A stretch of DNA of 64,000 bases, taken from the NCBI GenBank assembly GCA_004154925.1, contig QJNS01000007.1, forward strand, positions 62,001 through 126,000. Reading direction: 5' to 3'. The number at the start of each line of letters is the position of its first letter. Position 1 is the stretch's first letter. The notes beneath the pieces were generated by a model. The model searched no databases and was not told the DNA's origin. It saw nothing but the letters and a program-made list of their open reading frames with translations. Source of the stretch: Monosporascus cannonballus. Lineage: Eukaryota > Ascomycota > Sordariomycetes > Xylariales. Below are positions 59,690 to 64,000 of this stretch, one piece after another. A program made the translations under genes and the position numbers.

Positions 59690-61501
59690 AAATAAGCTGG
59701 ACACCTTTTGACATTTCGCGACAATAAATTCAAATAAAGCAATTATAACGTAACAAATTAATTCAAACTAATCGGATTCTTTATTGCTAAACGTATTTAT
59801 AGCTGTTTTACAAATACGCCTATTATGTTCGAGCTTGCCACAAACGCCACATTTTCGTCTTTTGTCTAAACTCTTTTACGATAATTACCTTTAACCGCTG
59901 CTAGCAGCGATTATTTATTACTATCTCCCTATATAGCTATAAAAATTTATACTTCCCTTATAGTAAATATTCCTTCTTTTGAAAACGTATATTTTTGGTT
60001 TTCCGGCATTTATTAAGAACGTAATTCGTTTCGCGAAAGTAATAATTTTCCTTTCGAAAATAGAACCTATTTCGTACAAAAGCATCAAGTTATTTTTTGT
60101 TAAAAAATTAACCGATTTAATCATTTTTGTTGGCGAATTACCTTGGTGATTTTTGATCTGTTTTAGCAAATAACGTCCTTGTCGAATCGTTTTAATAATA
60201 TTCGTAAAGGTTTTCGTAAGTAGAAAGATATCGAAATTAACAAAGGCAAACGGCGAAACGATCGATATAGATATAACTAAAGCTTCTAGCTGAGAAAAGA
60301 TAGGATTAAGATCGAATAGAACAAATTCTGCTTTTGCAAATCCGTATTTGGTATTGTTGGCTATTATAGCAGCTTTAAACGTATTGCAGGAACCGGCGGT
60401 AAAAGCTTCCTTGGCAGTATAGGTAATATACCGCCATATAAAATTTTCGATATATAGCGAATAAGCGCGTTTTAATACGAAAAAACAGAAGACGTCGAAA
60501 GATTAAAATCGATAGAAAAAACAAGCAGGTATATAAAGCGTAATAATGCTGTTATTCGCGCAATAATTGTCGAATTCGATCGAATAATAGCTTTCATAAC
60601 CGTCGAAGACAAAAAAACGTTTCGAACTTTTAGTGCGCGTTTTAATATATTTATTGAAATATTTTATCCGTTTTAAATTTAATTTATTTATTATTTATCT
60701 GCTTTCGCTTATAGCAAATTTCTAGTCGAGTAAAAGTGGGTTATCGGCGAACTAATAAAAAAAAGTATTTTTTCGTAGCAAGGATAATAAATAGGAGAAA
60801 AACTCAGCCAAAAAGTTAACGCCTTATATTATTATAAATTAATCCCGATTTTCTTATTAAACTTATTTAGATTTTTTTACGTTTTTTAACGTTAATAATA
60901 ATCATATGTATTGTTATAAAAAGTTCTATTAAGAATTCTGTTTCGTCGAAATCATAAATATCCTTTTTTGCGATATTATATTTTGCAATTATAATTCGAA
61001 TACATTTAAATTATTTCCAAAAGAATTTTAAATTTTTGTATAAACACGTTTAGTAATATATCGGTCGATTTAAACGCGTTTTTATTTTTTTTACCGTTTA
61101 ATATAGTTAAATATTTAATTAACTCTAACGCCTATTACGACGCGCTATATAACCAGCAAATTCGCTATATTTTTAACGTATTGAAGCCGGACAAAAAACG
61201 TTCGCATATCTAGGTTAAGGATTTTTCAATAATCGATTTTTCTTCGATCGGCGTTAATTTTTATAAAGGAAGGATAATTTCGGCTCGGGTGCGAATACAG
61301 CGATATCTCGTTTTTAAGGTGGAATATAGGATATGATAAATAAAACTAAGCTTTTTCTAACTAATTTTCGGGTTATTTTTTTAAGCCTGAACGGCTAAGT
61401 TTATTCTCGATTTTTTCTGTAAACCGTTCTATATCGTAATTAAGAAATAAGTAATTGAAGTCGAATAGTAAAATTGTTAAAAGAAAGTATCTAGCTTATT
61501 T
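59690..61501 (-). mobile_element. Pogo/Fot1-like DNA transposon 1
   Basis: This 1.8-kb element has terminal inverted repeats AAATAAGCTGGACACC (left) and, on the other strand at the right, AAAATAAGCTAGATACT. The size and the transposase type match Fot1/pogo elements of the Tc1/mariner superfamily. The transposase reads on the minus strand. Target TA bases are present at the left but unclear at the right. Confidence 0.75.
59768..61430 (-). pseudogene. RIP-degraded pogo-type transposase 1 with CCHC knuckle
   Basis: The minus-strand frame is broken but motifs are in order. The N-terminal helix-turn-helix block reads INLAVQA (about 61,400). The KLTPIEEKSIIE block follows near 61,250. DIYDFDETEF, which carries a catalytic Asp of the DDE domain, is at about 60,925-60,962. 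GFAKAEFVLFDLNPI lies near 60,310-60,350. The helix from 60,169 reads LLKQIKNHQGNSPT. An intact zinc knuckle CGVCGKLEHNRRIC sits at 59,819-59,862, just before the end. Some segments stay open (59921-60169) but Trp and Gln sites have become stops. Confidence 0.8.
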
Positions 61502-61855
61502 GTATGTTCCAGCTCACTTGTGTAGTACGTTATTCGAAAAGACTTTTAATTTGTAAGTAATAATAAGGCGAGCAATAATTTAATAATGTAATAAATATAT
61601 TATACCTTTATTTAAAGATGTAAGTAGAATCCGAAACGAGTTCCTAATTTGGAAATAATTATAAGGCGAAAAAGAATTTTTCGATATATTTATTAAAAAG
61701 ATTTTACGGACGTTATTATAATTTTAAAAACAACGTGTTTAATTAAAAGTTTAAATTAATAATTAAAAAAAGCGAAAATCATTAGTTAGTTATTTATATA
61801 AAAAAACCAGTTTATAATATACCCTGTTTGGTTTTATAATAAATATAACGTATCG
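61502..61855. other. Spacer between the two DNA transposons
   Basis: This is 354 bp of AT-rich sequence with no recognisable gene or element. It may be a remnant of whatever the transposons landed in. Confidence 0.4.
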
Positions 61856-61959
61856 AATAAGCTCACAAGATTAACAAGCTTCTGGGATGGTTTTTGACAT
61901 CTTTTAATTACCCAACTTTAATTAACTATTTTTCAATATTAACAACATAGAACGGCATA

Positions 61960-63877
61960 CAAAAGAAATAAAAATAAACTTAGCTATTCAGGCTAAAAAA
62001 CGAGACCCATTATTTAGTTATGCAATATTTAATTCGATTTATAAAATCGCTCATTTTACTTTATACCAACAATATACCGGTAAATTTTCCAAAATCAATA
62101 TTATTCTTAATTGGCGAAAATTAACGCCGATAGAAAAATAATCGATTATCGACCGAATCTTTGATCTTGATATACGAACGTTTCTTATCCGGCTTTAACA
62201 TATCAAAAATATAGCGAATATATTGAACTGGGGTAGGGAGAATTGGTCTTGATCAGTGCGGATAACCATCTTATGTTACAGTACGAAATGGGATTGTCGA
62301 AAAATAAAGAACTGAATCTGATTGTATTGAAGGTGTTGAAGCTCGATGACTGAAAATGACAGAAGGCATGCTAAGTGGTAATGGTCGCCGAAGATGTCTG
62401 GGGGTTAAACCCATGGCGAAAAAGAACTTCTTAATATATATGCGAAGCTCGGGCTTTCTGATCAGCCGAGCCTGACCATGGGTGTAACACCTCGCCCCAC
62501 TTCAATATTATTTATTTAACGCGTTGCAAAACACATCGAGGTTAAATGAGCGTCAAATTTTATTAAACGCCAAAAAAATATTCAAAACGCGCTTAAATCG
62601 AAAAATCGATTATTAAAAGGTATTATACAAAAATCTAAAAATATCTCGTAAGTAATTTAAGCTCATTCGGGTAATAATTATAAAATACGGTACAATAAAA
62701 AAGGATATTTATAATTTCGACGAAACGAGATTTTTGATAAAGCTTTTTATAACAACGGGCATAATAATTACTAATGTTAAAAATATAGAAAATTTAAATA
62801 AGCGCAATCAATAAAGAAGGAACAGGTTATAATTATATAAGCTGTCAATTAGTAAAATTAGGTACTACCATTATTTATTATTTTAGCTGAGAAAATTATC
62901 TTAATTCTTAGTACCGAAAAAATCTATTTTCTGCTAGTTAAAAAATCGATTTAAGTAATAATAATTAGATAACGAACAAATTAGATTTAAAATAAGTCTA
63001 ATATTTCGATAAACATATCCGAATACGTACGAAAAAATCGAAACGTTTTTTTATCCTTAACGGTTACAAAAATTATTATTCGATAAAATTCAAAAAATAT
63101 TACGCGAATAACAGTATTATTATACTTTATATATTTGCTTATTTTTTATCGGCTTTACCTTTTTAACGTATTTTACTTTTTTACTTTAAGAAGCGCTTAT
63201 TCGTTTTATATCGAAAATTTAATACGACGCTACTATACCTATATTGCGAAAAAAGATTTTTTTCGCCGGCTTTTACGATACGTTTAAAACTTCCATAACG
63301 TCCGAAAATATTAAAGCCGGATTCGCAAAAGCTAAACTTGTTCCATTCGATGCTAATAATATTTTATTCGAATTAGAAATTCCTTTAACTATACTTATAT
63401 CGACCGTATCGCCGTTTACTTCTATCGGTTTCGTTTTTTTCCTCTCATGCGAAAATCTCTAAAATACCCGCAAAGCAATAAAACGAGAGCGTTATTTGTA
63501 AAAAAGAATGAAAAATTACTAAGGTAGTTCGCCGACAAAAATAGTTGAATCGATTAATTTTCTAACGAAAAATACCTTAATACTATTACATAAAAATATT
63601 TATTGGCGCGAAACGAACTATATCCTTATTAAACGTCTGAAAATTAAAAATAAACGACTTTAAAAAGAAAAAAAAACACTTACTATATAAAAGAGATAAG
63701 CTCTTTTGGGCGAGAAAAAAAGTGGTAATGAAAAAAATACAGCCAATAACGACTAAAAATAATTATGGCCAAAAGGTTAAAACGAAAAAGCGAAATTATG
63801 GCGTTTACAGCAAGCCCGAACATAATGCGCGTATTTGTAAAGAAACTATAAATATATTTAGCGAAAGAAAAATCTGA
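61960..63877 (+). pseudogene. RIP-degraded pogo-type transposase 2, interrupted
   Basis: The plus-strand motifs are INLAIQAKKRDPLFSY and YQQYTGKFSKINIILNWRKL (helix-turn-helix and CENP-B-type region, 61,960-62,160) before the insertion. DIYNFDETRF (62,704-62,733) and ENIKAGFAKAKLVPFDANNI (63,300-63,360) follow it. A C-terminal knuckle YGVYSKPEHNARIC (about 63,795-63,836) has its first two cysteines changed to Tyr. Many stops lie between. The longest open piece is 63244-63462. It is non-functional as read. Confidence 0.8.
62224..62504. mobile_element. 281-bp insertion of ordinary composition inside transposase 2
   Basis: It begins TGAACTGGGGTAGGG and ends CGCCCCACTTCA. The outer ten bases are inverted repeats with one mismatch (TGAACTGGGG, TGAAGTGGGG). 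ATAT flanks both sides. Removing it with one ATAT leaves a segment that aligns without length difference to transposon 1. A TATA-like run (TTAATATATATGCG, about 62432-62445) lies inside, so it may be a solo LTR (TG...CA ends) or a short inverted-repeat element. It carries no coding frame of note and shows no RIP signature. Confidence 0.75.
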
Positions 63878-64000
63878 TTAGTTTGTGTTATTTGGATATG
63901 TTATGGTTAATTAATTTGACTTTGTTATCGATAGGTGCCAAAAACTATTCGATGAGCTTATTTAGAATCTTATTGTATATTTATTAAATTTACATAAAAT

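Larger units (their letters stand above)
61856..63962 (+). mobile_element. Pogo/Fot1-like DNA transposon 2, split by a 281-bp insertion
   Basis: The ends are AATAAGCTCA (61856-61865) and its perfect complement TGAGCTTATT (63953-63962). Without the insertion the element is about 1.8 kb, equal to transposon 1. The two lie head to head, transposase N-termini facing, with a spacer of about 350 bp. Confidence 0.75.

Noticed and set aside
59921..60169. Open frame of 82 codons on the minus strand
   Set aside because: It belongs to degraded transposase 1 near its C-terminus, not a separate gene.
63244..63462. Open frame of 72 codons that could be read as a small gene
   Set aside because: It is a surviving piece of the degraded pogo transposase 2, continuous with motifs on both sides.
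30232..64000. CRISPR array or prokaryotic mobile elements
   Set aside because: There are no regularly spaced short repeats, and the introns and transposon types are those of a fungus.

Overview
The window comes from the nuclear genome of a filamentous ascomycete (Pezizomycotina, probably Sordariomycetes; species not determined). Genes carry short introns of about 50-160 nt with fungal-type donors (GTACGT, GTATGT, GTGCGT), CTAAC/CTAAT-like branch points and YAG acceptors. Coding codons favour G/C in the third position. The sequence changes abruptly near position 30,230 from a gene-bearing part of ordinary composition to a gene-free, extremely AT-rich part whose transposons show the signature of repeat-induced point mutation (RIP): C-to-T and G-to-A changes, Trp codons turned into stops, Cys into Tyr, Asp into Asn.

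Positions 1-30,230 hold twelve genes I can support, mostly housekeeping. In order: a divergent TATA-binding protein (-), a small single-pass membrane protein with PY motifs (+), the 90-kDa-type TFIIIC subunit with its C-terminal zinc finger (-), the GPI transamidase catalytic subunit Gpi8 (-), a histidine-phosphatase (phosphoglycerate mutase superfamily) protein (+), diphthine synthase Dph5 (-), the tri-snRNP protein Snu23 (+), a UBE2G/Ubc7-class E2 (+), the mannosyltransferase Alg1 (-), an Msc2/ZnT5-type zinc transporter (+), a carnitine/acylcarnitine-type mitochondrial carrier (+), and an F-box-like protein (-). I rebuilt exon-intron structures by hand; each total is a multiple of three and restores family motifs across the junctions. 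There is no metabolic cluster. Several products serve general transcription (TBP, TFIIIC), ER protein processing (Gpi8, Alg1, Ubc7-type E2, Msc2), splicing (Snu23) and translation (Dph5).

Positions 30,230-59,690 are a nest of one family of Ty3/gypsy chromodomain retrotransposons (LTRs about 380-390 bp), all RIP-degraded. The outermost copy D (-) contains copy B (-, matching 381-bp LTRs). B contains copy A (+, inserted in B's chromodomain region) and copy C (-, inserted in B's gag zinc-knuckle region with a TGCTA target duplication). D is also hit by a roughly 2-kb non-autonomous LTR element, whose primer site continues into an antisense tRNA-Asn-like sequence, and by a 121-bp solo LTR with perfect ACCTT duplications. 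A further LTR marks the border at 30,232.

Positions 59,690-63,962 hold two oppositely oriented, RIP-degraded pogo/Fot1-like DNA transposons with C-terminal CCHC knuckles. The second is split by a 281-bp insertion of ordinary composition. The most noteworthy items are the extended tRNA-like primer site, the reconstructable order of nested insertions, the short insertions that look untouched by RIP, and the divergent TBP with an irregular last splice site.
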